A stretch of DNA of 25,791 nt from Nitrosopumilales archaeon CG_4_9_14_0_2_um_filter_34_16 (GTDB lineage Archaea; Thermoproteota; Nitrososphaeria; Nitrososphaerales; Nitrosopumilaceae): assembly GCA_002788515.1 (NCBI GenBank), contig PFRJ01000130.1:1-25791 (forward strand), given 5' to 3'. Position numbers and translations under genes: made by a program. The notes under the pieces are model-generated. The model saw nothing but the letters and a program-made list of their open reading frames with translations. It did not search any database and had not been told where the DNA came from. Below, one piece after another: positions 7,929 to 14,793 of the stretch (positions are counted from its first letter, which is position 1; every line of letters begins with the position of its first letter).

Positions 7929-8693
7929 ATGCCGTTAATTCCTAAATCTCATCCAAGAGCAAAATCACTTTTAATTCGTGAAAAATTGGTTGATGGATTT
8001 GATAGGGGATTAGTTGCAAAAGAAGGACTCTTAGCTCAAGGAAGAGGAGAAGCTTTTGATTATCTATTAGGAGAAAAAACAGGCAAGGCTGCCACATATG
8101 CAATTAAAGTCGCAGCAGCACAACTACTACTAGCAAAACAACCAGTAATCTCAGTTAATGGAAATATAGCAGCATTATGTCCCAAACAAATTGTAAAACT
8201 CTCAAAACAAGTTAAAGCAAAACTAGAGGTCAATCTATTTTATACAAATGAAAAAAGAAAGCAAGCAATAATTAAAACTCTTAAAAAAAATGGAGCTAAT
8301 GAAATTTTGGGTTCAAAAATCTTATCGTCTAGAAAACTACCAGGTATTGATTCTGCAAGAAGAATTGTTGACAAAGATGGAATTTTTGTAGCTGACGTAG
8401 TAGTAGTACCATTAGAAGATGGAGATAGAACCATAGCACTTAGGAATGTAGGAAAAATAGTAATTACATTTGATCTAAATCCTCTTTCAAGAACTTCACA
8501 AACAGCAAATATTACAATTGTAGATAATGTTACACGTGCAATTGATTTGTTGATTAATGAATCAAAAAAACTATCTAAAATGAATCAAAAAAATCTTCAA
8601 AAAATTATTAATGATTTTGATAATAAAAATAATTTGAAAGAGAGTATTATTCAAATAAAAAATAATTTAACAAGGAGATCTAAAATTGCATAA
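7929..8693 (+). CDS. 4-phosphopantoate--beta-alanine ligase (phosphopantothenate synthetase, archaeal)
   Basis: The 254-residue protein matches the archaeal phosphopantothenate synthetase family (COG1701). It joins 4-phosphopantoate and beta-alanine using ATP to give 4'-phosphopantothenate. Recognisable stretches include IPKSHPRAKSLLIREKLV at the N-terminus, GRGEAFDYLLGE, PVISVNGNIAALCP, and FVADVVVVPLEDGDRT followed by FDLNPLSRTSQ. A Lys-rich C-terminal tail extends beyond the conserved core. It lies directly between pantoate kinase and PanB, and its stop codon overlaps the PanB start region by 8 nt, so the genes are probably translationally coupled. Confidence 0.9.
   Translation: MPLIPKSHPRAKSLLIREKLVDGFDRGLVAKEGLLAQGRGEAFDYLLGEKTGKAATYAIKVAAAQLLLAKQPVISVNGNIAALCPKQIVKLSKQVKAKLEVNLFYTNEKRKQAIIKTLKKNGANEILGSKILSSRKLPGIDSARRIVDKDGIFVADVVVVPLEDGDRTIALRNVGKIVITFDLNPLSRTSQTANITIVDNVTRAIDLLINESKKLSKMNQKNLQKIINDFDNKNNLKESIIQIKNNLTRRSKIA
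8672..8677 (+). promoter_or_regulatory. Shine-Dalgarno site fixing a TTG start for panB
   Basis: AAGGAG lies 8 nt upstream of TTG at 8686, inside the end of the preceding gene. It supports TTG as the panB start codon rather than the next internal ATG. Confidence 0.6.
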
Positions 8694-9525
8694 AACAATT
8701 CAAGATATTGTAAATATGAAAAAAGAAAAAAGAAAGATTTCAGTAATAACAAGTTATGATTACACTTTAGCTTCATTATGTGATAAAGCAGGGATTGATG
8801 TGTTACTTGTTGGAGACAGTGCAGGAATGGTAATGCTTGGATATGAAAACACAATTCCTGTTACAATGGATCAAATGTGTATGTTTACAGAAGCAGTGAG
8901 CAGAGCACGAAAGAATTCTTTACTAGTATCAGATTTACCGTTTATGTCATACCAAGCAAGCATTGAAGATGCAATCAATAATTCAGGTAGACTAATCAAA
9001 GCAGGTGCTGATGCTGTAAAGCTTGAAGGAGGTACAACGATGGCTGAAACAGTTAGTGCAATAGTAGATGTAGGAATTCCAGTAATGGGTCATATCGGAT
9101 TACAACCTCAAACAACAATGCTTTCAGAAGGTTACAAAGTTCAAGGAAAAACAAAAGAGACAGCAATGAAACTAATCGAAGATGCAAAAGAGCTTGAAGA
9201 CGCAGGAGTATTCGGCATTGCATTAGAAATGATAAGTCATGAAGTAGCTCAAATTATCTCTGAAACTGTTAACATACCTACAATTGGAATTGGTTCAGGA
9301 GTAAATTGTGATGGACAAGTGCTAGTAGTTCAAGATTTGTTAGGCATGTATGACAACATTAGACCAAAATTTGCAAAAAGATACATGGATTTATCTGAAG
9401 ATATTGTAAAAACACTGGAAGATTATAAAAAAGATGTAGAATCATGTATATTTCCTGCTAAAGATAATTGGTTTTCAATGAATGAAGATGAACTAAAAAA
9501 ACTACGTGAACAACTTGGCAGCTAA
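8686..9525 (+). CDS. panB: 3-methyl-2-oxobutanoate hydroxymethyltransferase (ketopantoate synthase)
   Basis: PanB transfers a hydroxymethyl group from 5,10-methylene-tetrahydrofolate or its archaeal equivalent to 2-oxoisovalerate, making ketopantoate at the head of CoA synthesis. The 279-residue length is typical. The first metal-binding aspartate is in LLVGDSAGMV, the second in VSDLPFMSYQ, with AVKLEGG and the HIGLQPQT segment following. The catalytic Glu is expected in FGIALEMI. The start is TTG at 8686, chosen because of the well-spaced AAGGAG. The gene overlaps both neighbours (8 nt upstream, 20 nt downstream). Ketopantoate reductase is not in this window. Confidence 0.94.
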   Translation: MHKTIQDIVNMKKEKRKISVITSYDYTLASLCDKAGIDVLLVGDSAGMVMLGYENTIPVTMDQMCMFTEAVSRARKNSLLVSDLPFMSYQASIEDAINNSGRLIKAGADAVKLEGGTTMAETVSAIVDVGIPVMGHIGLQPQTTMLSEGYKVQGKTKETAMKLIEDAKELEDAGVFGIALEMISHEVAQIISETVNIPTIGIGSGVNCDGQVLVVQDLLGMYDNIRPKFAKRYMDLSEDIVKTLEDYKKDVESCIFPAKDNWFSMNEDELKKLREQLGS

Positions 9526-10768
9526 AAAAAACATAAAGAAAAAAGATCACCCATCTTTAGATATAGTTAATTCGTATGGAATGGAATTATCTGGAAAGAG
9601 AATTGTACTTTGTGTTGCAGGTAGTGTAGCAGCATACAAAGCAATTGAACTAGCAAGATTGCTAATGAGACATGGTGCAGATGTAAAATGTGTCACTAGT
9701 AATGCAGTTACAAAACTCATACAACCAGAATATTTTAAGTGGGCCACAGGTAATGAAGTAATTACAAAACTTACTGGGGAATTAGAACATATCAGATTAG
9801 CAGATTATAATCAATCAGATTTACTAATAGTGTATCCTGCAACAGCAAACACATTAGGAAAATTAGCAAATGGTATTGATGATACGCCAATATCTACAGT
9901 ACTGACAGTCGGATTTGGATCAAAAATTCCAATTTTGATGTGTCTTGCTATGCATGCATCAATGTATGACAATCTAGCAATTAGAAAAAATATGGATTAT
10001 TTAAAAAATAAAATTGAATTCCTGTCACCTAAAATGATTGAAGATAAAGCAAAAGCTACTGAACCTGAAGATGTTTTAGAATATGTATTATCAAAATTTG
10101 GATTTTCTTCAGTTTTAAAAAATAAAAAAGTGTTGATGACTGCAGGCCCAACAATTGAACATATTGATCCTGTAAGAGTGATAACAAATCTTAGTTCAGG
10201 AAGAACAGGAGTACTCTTGGCATCAGAATTAATTTCTGCAGGAGCAAAAGTTACTTTTGTGTATGGACCAGGTGATGAAAAACCACCAAAAGGTGCAAAG
10301 GTTATCAATGTCATATCCAGTAAAGAAATGCATTCTGCAGTGAAATCAGAATTAAAGAAAAAATTTGATATTGTAATTATGGCAGCAGCCATTGCAGATT
10401 ATATTCCTACAAATGAGAGTAAAACAAAAATAAAAAGTTCAAAATTAAATATGAATATTAGCCTCAAAAAGGCCCCAAAAATAATAGATCAAATAAAAAA
10501 ATATCAAAAAAATGTGTTACTTGTTGGGTTTAAAGCTGAAACAAATCTAACAAAATCTAAGTTAATCAAAATGGCTGAAAAAAAACTAAAAGAATCATCA
10601 GCAGATATGATTATTGCAAACGATATTGGTTCAATAAGATATAAGAAAAATCCTCAAAATAATCAAGTAATCATGGTAGATTCTGAAAAAAATATTGTTT
10701 CAGGATGGATGAATAAAGAAAAAATTGCTAAATTTATCAGAAAACAAATTGAAGTAAAAATTAAATGA
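9506..10768 (+). CDS. coaBC: Bifunctional CoaBC: phosphopantothenoylcysteine synthetase/decarboxylase
   Basis: This fused enzyme condenses phosphopantothenate with cysteine and then decarboxylates the product to 4'-phosphopantetheine. The N-terminal flavoprotein half (about 25-190) shows VLCVAGSVAAYKAIELA, the active-site His in HIRLAD, PATANTLGKLANG, and the substrate-clamp region CLAMHASMYDN. The C-terminal synthetase half (about 205-420) shows AGPTIEHIDPVRVITNLSSG and the Lys motif KKAPKIIDQ. GTG at 9506 gives a 26-residue lead before the flavoprotein core. TTG at 9515 or ATG at 9581 are alternative starts. It is the last enzyme of the local CoA operon. Confidence 0.93.
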   Translation: MNNLAAKKNIKKKDHPSLDIVNSYGMELSGKRIVLCVAGSVAAYKAIELARLLMRHGADVKCVTSNAVTKLIQPEYFKWATGNEVITKLTGELEHIRLADYNQSDLLIVYPATANTLGKLANGIDDTPISTVLTVGFGSKIPILMCLAMHASMYDNLAIRKNMDYLKNKIEFLSPKMIEDKAKATEPEDVLEYVLSKFGFSSVLKNKKVLMTAGPTIEHIDPVRVITNLSSGRTGVLLASELISAGAKVTFVYGPGDEKPPKGAKVINVISSKEMHSAVKSELKKKFDIVIMAAAIADYIPTNESKTKIKSSKLNMNISLKKAPKIIDQIKKYQKNVLLVGFKAETNLTKSKLIKMAEKKLKESSADMIIANDIGSIRYKKNPQNNQVIMVDSEKNIVSGWMNKEKIAKFIRKQIEVKIK

Positions 10769-10932
10769 AAAGATCTGAACTTAGAAAACTAGTATCTGAA
10801 TATAAAGAAACTGAAATAAAATTATCAAAATCAAATAAAAATACACTAAATGAAAAATTAAAGCAATTAGAACACAGATATTATCATGAAACTGGTAGAA
10901 TGCTAAAAAAAGATTTAGAAGAGATTACATAA
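10765..10932 (+). CDS. 55-residue charged helical protein at the end of the CoA operon
   Basis: This small gene's ATG overlaps the coaBC stop as ATGA (10765-10768), the classic coupled arrangement, and it ends at TAA 10930-10932. The product (MKRSELRKLVSEYKETEIKL at its N-terminus, LEHRYYHETGRMLKKDLEEI near the end) is highly charged and predicted to be almost wholly alpha-helical, possibly a coiled-coil hairpin. No family is recognised. The overlap and operon position argue that it is translated with the CoA enzymes, but a role in that pathway is unproven. Confidence 0.6.
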   Translation: MKRSELRKLVSEYKETEIKLSKSNKNTLNEKLKQLEHRYYHETGRMLKKDLEEIT

Positions 10933-10960
10933 AATAGATCAAATATTATGTAATCATTGG

Positions 10961-11800
10961 ATGAGATTTATTCAGTTAGAATACAAACAACGAAATATGA
11001 AAATTTGGAATGAGGTTGCTCCAAGATATCATAAAAGATGGGCTAGTGTAAATAAAGGACCATTTCAAAGTACAAAAAAATTAGTAGAATTAGTAAAAAT
11101 TAACAAAGGTGATTCGGTGTTAGATGTTGCATGTGGTACAGGAGTAGTTACAAATGAAATTCAAAAAAAGATTGGAAAGTCTGGATATGTTATTGGAATA
11201 GATACTTCAAGTACTGCAATTAAAATTGCAAAAAAATGGAACAATAAATCAAATATGAATTTTGTAAATATAGATGCTGAAAAATTCTCTTTTTCTAAGA
11301 AATTTGATGTTGTTACTTGTCAATATGCATTGTTTTTCTTTCCCAATGCCCAAAAAGCATTAAAAAATATGAAAAATAGCCTCAAAGAATCTGGAAGTAT
11401 TGGCATTTCAGTTCATGGAGGTAAAGATAAAGTTCCATTCTTTAGTAGCATCATAGATTCAGTTACCAAGTACATTCCAGATTATATTCCACCTGGCTCG
11501 CCTGATCTTGATAGATTTGGAACAAAATCTGCTTTGAAATCTGAAGTAAGTAAAGTAGGATTTTCAAAGATTATTGTAAAAGAATTTGTTTTTAATTACA
11601 GTCCAGGAAGATTTGAGGATTATTGGAGAAACTATCTAAAATACATTGCAAAGCCATTAAAAGAAAAGCTAAACGAGCTAAATTCTTCAGAAAAAAAAGA
11701 ATTAAAATGTCTAATTAAACAAAAAACATCACAATACACTAAGAAAAACGGAGAAATTGTATTTCCTTGGCAAGTTTTAATTCTAAGTGCCAAAAACTAG
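10961..11800 (+). CDS. Class I SAM-dependent methyltransferase (UbiE-like fold)
   Basis: The 279-residue protein has the Rossmann-type SAM-binding motif I at about 53-62 (VLDVACGTG), an acidic end of strand 2 (VIGIDTS), the IDAEKFSF region, and motif IV-like FDVVTCQYALFFFPN. The N-terminus MKIWNEVAPRYHKRW at residue 13 is typical of UbiE/COQ5-like methyltransferases. The ATG at 10997 may therefore be the true start; a TATA-like AAATATTATG about 50 nt upstream of it is compatible with either start. The substrate is unknown; the long C-terminal part (about 170-279) is not a standard quinone-methyltransferase tail. Confidence 0.8.
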   Translation: MRFIQLEYKQRNMKIWNEVAPRYHKRWASVNKGPFQSTKKLVELVKINKGDSVLDVACGTGVVTNEIQKKIGKSGYVIGIDTSSTAIKIAKKWNNKSNMNFVNIDAEKFSFSKKFDVVTCQYALFFFPNAQKALKNMKNSLKESGSIGISVHGGKDKVPFFSSIIDSVTKYIPDYIPPGSPDLDRFGTKSALKSEVSKVGFSKIIVKEFVFNYSPGRFEDYWRNYLKYIAKPLKEKLNELNSSEKKELKCLIKQKTSQYTKKNGEIVFPWQVLILSAKN

Positions 11801-11806
11801 ATTGAG

Positions 11807-12289
11807 ATGGATAAAGAAGATAAGAAAAAAGAAGATAAACCAAAAAAATCAAATTTTAAAGCATTTCTTCGAAAAAGAGCACCATTTTACCTTGCTGGTA
11901 TCGCATTAATTGCAATTTCTGCATATGGCGTGTTAACAGAGAAAAATTTAGAAGGTTTTTTCCCAGAATTTACATCTGAAGAAGAACAAATTGTAGATAT
12001 TTTGATGAAATATGACGGTCCAAATGAGTCAGGATTAACTGTAATGCAAGCAATTGAGAATAAAATCAAAGAAGAGTATCCAGATGAGAAAGTATTTGAT
12101 AACAAAAAAACTAAAGTTGAATTAAACATATTAAAAATAAATTCAGATGAATATAGAATTATTTTGAATTTTCAATCTCATAAAGGAGCAATAAATTATG
12201 ATTGGAACGTAAATGCAAATTCTGAGAAAATTATTTCAAATAATCCAGAATCAAAATACATTATTAATTTAGTAGATTTTTATGATTAG
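11807..12289 (+). CDS. Single-span membrane protein with extracytoplasmic domain
   Basis: The 160-residue protein begins with a very Lys/Asp/Glu-rich cytoplasmic tail (about 1-24). One transmembrane helix follows (about 27-43, FYLAGIALIAISAYGVL), then a roughly 115-residue acidic domain containing EEEQIVDILMKYDG and a beta-rich end. The basic residues just before the helix favour an N-in orientation. It starts 6 nt after the methyltransferase stop and is likely co-transcribed. No known family motif is seen. Its 3' end lies only 2 nt from the convergent M24 peptidase gene. Confidence 0.65.
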   Translation: MDKEDKKKEDKPKKSNFKAFLRKRAPFYLAGIALIAISAYGVLTEKNLEGFFPEFTSEEEQIVDILMKYDGPNESGLTVMQAIENKIKEEYPDEKVFDNKKTKVELNILKINSDEYRIILNFQSHKGAINYDWNVNANSEKIISNNPESKYIINLVDFYD

Positions 12290-12291
12290 GC

Positions 12292-13356
12292 TCAAATTGT
12301 GACTAAATCTTTAGTAAATTTGTGCATAACAAGTGGTTTGTCTTTTACAATAAGTGAGTCTTCTATTCTAATTCCAAATTTGTTTTCGATATAGATTCCA
12401 GGTTCCACAGTAATTGCCATGTTTTCTTTTAGTTTTGTATCGCTTCTGTAAGAGATACATGGGAGTTCATGTACTTCTAATCCAATTCCATGTCCTGTTG
12501 AATGAATAAAGTATTGACCATAATTTTTTTCTTCAATGTATTTTCTGCAAGCAAGATCGATATCTTTACAACATACACCAGGTTTTACAGCTTTTAGACC
12601 AAGTTTCTGTGATTCTTTAACAATTTCATATGCTTCATTTGCTTGTGATGAAATTTTTCCTAGTACAAATGTTCTTGTTGCATCAGAAACATATCCTTTG
12701 TATCTTAATGTAAGATCAGCTACTACTAGATCACCTTTTTTGAATTTTCTTTGTGTTACTTGTGCATGGGGAAGAGCGCCATTTGGGCCTCCTGCAATAA
12801 TTAATGGATTAAGTGTAGATTTGTATCCAGTATCAAACATTTCTTGTTCCATTGCGTATGTCATCAAGATTGTTTGTAATTCAGATTCTTTTTGACCTAT
12901 TTTCATCTTTTTGGAACAAAGTTGGAACATTTCATCAATAATTTTTGAAGCTTTTTTGAGTATCTGGATCTCTTTTTCGTCTTTAATTATACGTGAATCG
13001 TAAAATGGTTCAGTAGATGATTTGATTTTTGGAATGGATTTTTTTAAAGACATCATGATGGGATAGTTTTGACAGTCAGTGCATACATTATTTTTCTTAA
13101 TTTTTTCAATCAATGAAGAGATCAGACCAGTTCCACGTTCTGCTGTTATCACATCACAATCTTCAGATTCTTCTTTTGCTCTTCCTACCTCAAGTTCAGG
13201 AGCAATAATGGTGGTTTTTCCATTTTTTTCTAGTAATCCAATTGCTTCACCCCAAAAACCAGTCATGTAAAACAAATTTTCAGGCTCAAAAGTGACTAGT
13301 GTATCACAGTCGATCTCTTTAGCATATTTGAGAAGATTTTTTCTACGCTGGTTCAT
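12292..13356 (-). CDS. M24 family metallopeptidase, Xaa-Pro aminopeptidase-like
   Basis: The 354-residue protein has an N-terminal creatinase-type domain (about 1-120, NLFYMTGFWGEAI) and a pita-bread catalytic domain. All five dinuclear metal ligands are visible: D214 (VVADLT), D225 (VSDATRTF), H289 (STGHGIGLEVHE), E318 (TVEPGIY) and E332 (IRIEDS). The GHGIGLEVHE stretch is characteristic of prolidases and Xaa-Pro aminopeptidases, which remove an N-terminal residue preceding proline or split Xaa-Pro dipeptides. Which of these it does cannot be decided from the sequence. Its start is only 26 nt from the divergent PP-loop gene. Confidence 0.9.
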   Translation of the reverse strand: MNQRRKNLLKYAKEIDCDTLVTFEPENLFYMTGFWGEAIGLLEKNGKTTIIAPELEVGRAKEESEDCDVITAERGTGLISSLIEKIKKNNVCTDCQNYPIMMSLKKSIPKIKSSTEPFYDSRIIKDEKEIQILKKASKIIDEMFQLCSKKMKIGQKESELQTILMTYAMEQEMFDTGYKSTLNPLIIAGGPNGALPHAQVTQRKFKKGDLVVADLTLRYKGYVSDATRTFVLGKISSQANEAYEIVKESQKLGLKAVKPGVCCKDIDLACRKYIEEKNYGQYFIHSTGHGIGLEVHELPCISYRSDTKLKENMAITVEPGIYIENKFGIRIEDSLIVKDKPLVMHKFTKDLVTI

Positions 13357-13382
13357 ACAGGGATATCTCTAATTCTCAATTT

Positions 13383-14441
13383 ATGTATGATGTAAAGTTT
13401 GTATATGGAAAATCAAGTCAGATCGCTGTGACAGAAGAGAAACTAAAAAAGAAAGTGGTTGCATTACTATCTGGGGGTTTAGATAGTCAACTTGCAGTAC
13501 GAATGATGCAAGAGCAAGGATTTGATGTTTCAGCTGTTGCAATAAAAACTCCTTTTTGTGATTTTGATTGTGGTAGAGGATGTGGATTTGAAATTAGAGA
13601 GAGAGCAGATGATCTTAACGTGAATTTAAAAACAGTTTACCTTGGTGATGAATACATTGAGATGTTAAAACATCCAAAACATGGAATTGGTGCTGGGTTT
13701 AATCCATGTGTTGACTGTAGAACCATGATGTTTGATGCAGCAAAAAAACACATGGAAGAAATAGGTGCTGAATTTATTATTTCAGGTGAAGTGTTAGGCC
13801 AACGCCCAATGAGTCAACATTTAGACGCATTGAGACTTATTGAAAAAGATGCTAACTTAATTGGGAAAATTGTAAGACCATTATCAGCTGGATTATTACC
13901 AGAAACAGATCCTGAGAGAAACGGTTTGATTAAAAGAGAAAATCTTGGAATGATTAAAGGTAGAACAAGAAGAAATCAATTACAAATGGCCAAAGAGTAT
14001 GGAATTGAAAATCCACCAAATGCAGGTGGTGGTTGTTTATTGACAGAACCTCAATTCGGAATTAAAGCAAAGGATTTGTTTGCACATGTTGAAACTCCAA
14101 CAATTAATGAAATTGATTTGTTAAAAATTGGAAGACATTTTAGATTAGATGAAGAAACAAAATTTGTTGTTGGTAGAGACAATGATGAAAATCAAATGAT
14201 CAAAGCTCTAGCATTACCAGGCGATATTTTACTTGAAGCAAAAGATTACGTAGGACCAGTTTCAATTTTACGTGGTAAGAATGCAAAATCTCATGTAGAA
14301 TTTGCATCAGCAGTAACTCTAAGATATTCTGACGCACCAAAGACTGAATCTAGTATTGTTTTAGTAAAAAATGAGAATTTAATTGAAGAGATTAGTGCTA
14401 AATGCGCTGAAGAACAATCTTACATTAAATTTAGAATGTAG
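13383..14441 (+). CDS. PP-loop ATPase, tRNA thiouridylase-like, with NFACT-R-like C-terminus
   Basis: The 352-residue protein carries a PP-loop adenylation motif (SGGLDS, residues 30-35), so it probably activates a tRNA uridine by AMP transfer before sulfur insertion. Cys residues at 59, 63 and 67, the pair NPCVDC (109 and 112), and GGGCLLT further on resemble MnmA/ThiI-type thiolases and could bind sulfur or an Fe-S cluster. The last hundred residues contain a VGRDNDENQMIKAL stretch similar to the NFACT-R RNA-binding domain, which is known to be fused to thiouridylase-like enzymes in some lineages. A GTG at 13428 (residue 16) is an alternative start: a TATA-like TTGTATATGG lies about 25 nt before it. 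The target nucleoside is unknown. Confidence 0.78.
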   Translation: MYDVKFVYGKSSQIAVTEEKLKKKVVALLSGGLDSQLAVRMMQEQGFDVSAVAIKTPFCDFDCGRGCGFEIRERADDLNVNLKTVYLGDEYIEMLKHPKHGIGAGFNPCVDCRTMMFDAAKKHMEEIGAEFIISGEVLGQRPMSQHLDALRLIEKDANLIGKIVRPLSAGLLPETDPERNGLIKRENLGMIKGRTRRNQLQMAKEYGIENPPNAGGGCLLTEPQFGIKAKDLFAHVETPTINEIDLLKIGRHFRLDEETKFVVGRDNDENQMIKALALPGDILLEAKDYVGPVSILRGKNAKSHVEFASAVTLRYSDAPKTESSIVLVKNENLIEEISAKCAEEQSYIKFRM

Positions 14442-14460
14442 GCGTGAAATTTTTTAAAAA

Positions 14461-14474
14461 TTAGTTATAACTAA
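14461..14474. promoter_or_regulatory. 14-bp perfect palindrome upstream of the SepF-like gene
   Basis: TTAGTTATAACTAA is fully self-complementary and ends 40 nt before the ATG at 14515. An A/T-only block (14451-14460) immediately upstream could be the TATA box, which would place the palindrome between TATA and transcript start, a usual repressor position. The role is inferred. Confidence 0.35.
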
Positions 14475-14514
14475 GGAAGAGTTTTTGAGGAAGTAGATAT
14501 CATTTTCAACAAGG

Positions 14515-14793
14515 ATGCAAAAACAAGAAAATCCAACATATCTGAAGGCCATAACAATCAGAGACATCAGTGATGTTCATTCTATCAAAGAAGACATCAA
14601 AAAAGATATGATATTGATTCTAAGAGTAACACCATTAGCTCAAAAAGATGTTGAGCAACTTCGTAAAGTGGTTGAAGAATTGTATTCCATTGCAAAAGCT
14701 GCTGATGCTGAAATTGCAAGATTAGGTGAAGAGAGAATCATAGTTGCACCATCTAGTATAAAGATCTGGAAACCAGAATACGATCTAAAATAA
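14515..14793 (+). CDS. SepF-like cell-division protein, short form
   Basis: The 92-residue protein matches the SepF core (formerly DUF552): YLKAITIRDISDVHSIKEDI, then MILILRVTPLA, then DAEIARLGEERIIVAPSSIKIW at the end. In archaea that divide with FtsZ, SepF anchors FtsZ to the membrane. Here only about 8 residues precede the core, and an in-frame stop lies a few codons upstream of the sole ATG. The N-terminal amphipathic membrane-binding helix typical of SepF is therefore absent. The job may differ in a lineage thought to divide mainly with Cdv/ESCRT proteins. The 3' end overlaps convergent aCPSF1 by 9 nt. Confidence 0.78.
   Translation: MQKQENPTYLKAITIRDISDVHSIKEDIKKDMILILRVTPLAQKDVEQLRKVVEELYSIAKAADAEIARLGEERIIVAPSSIKIWKPEYDLK

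Noticed and set aside
9997..10392. 131-codon minus-strand frame inside coaBC
   Set aside because: It is antisense to conserved CoaBC motifs and has no independent support.
12536..12895. 119-codon plus-strand frame inside the M24 peptidase gene
   Set aside because: It is opposite a gene with all five metal ligands in place, so it is a shadow frame.
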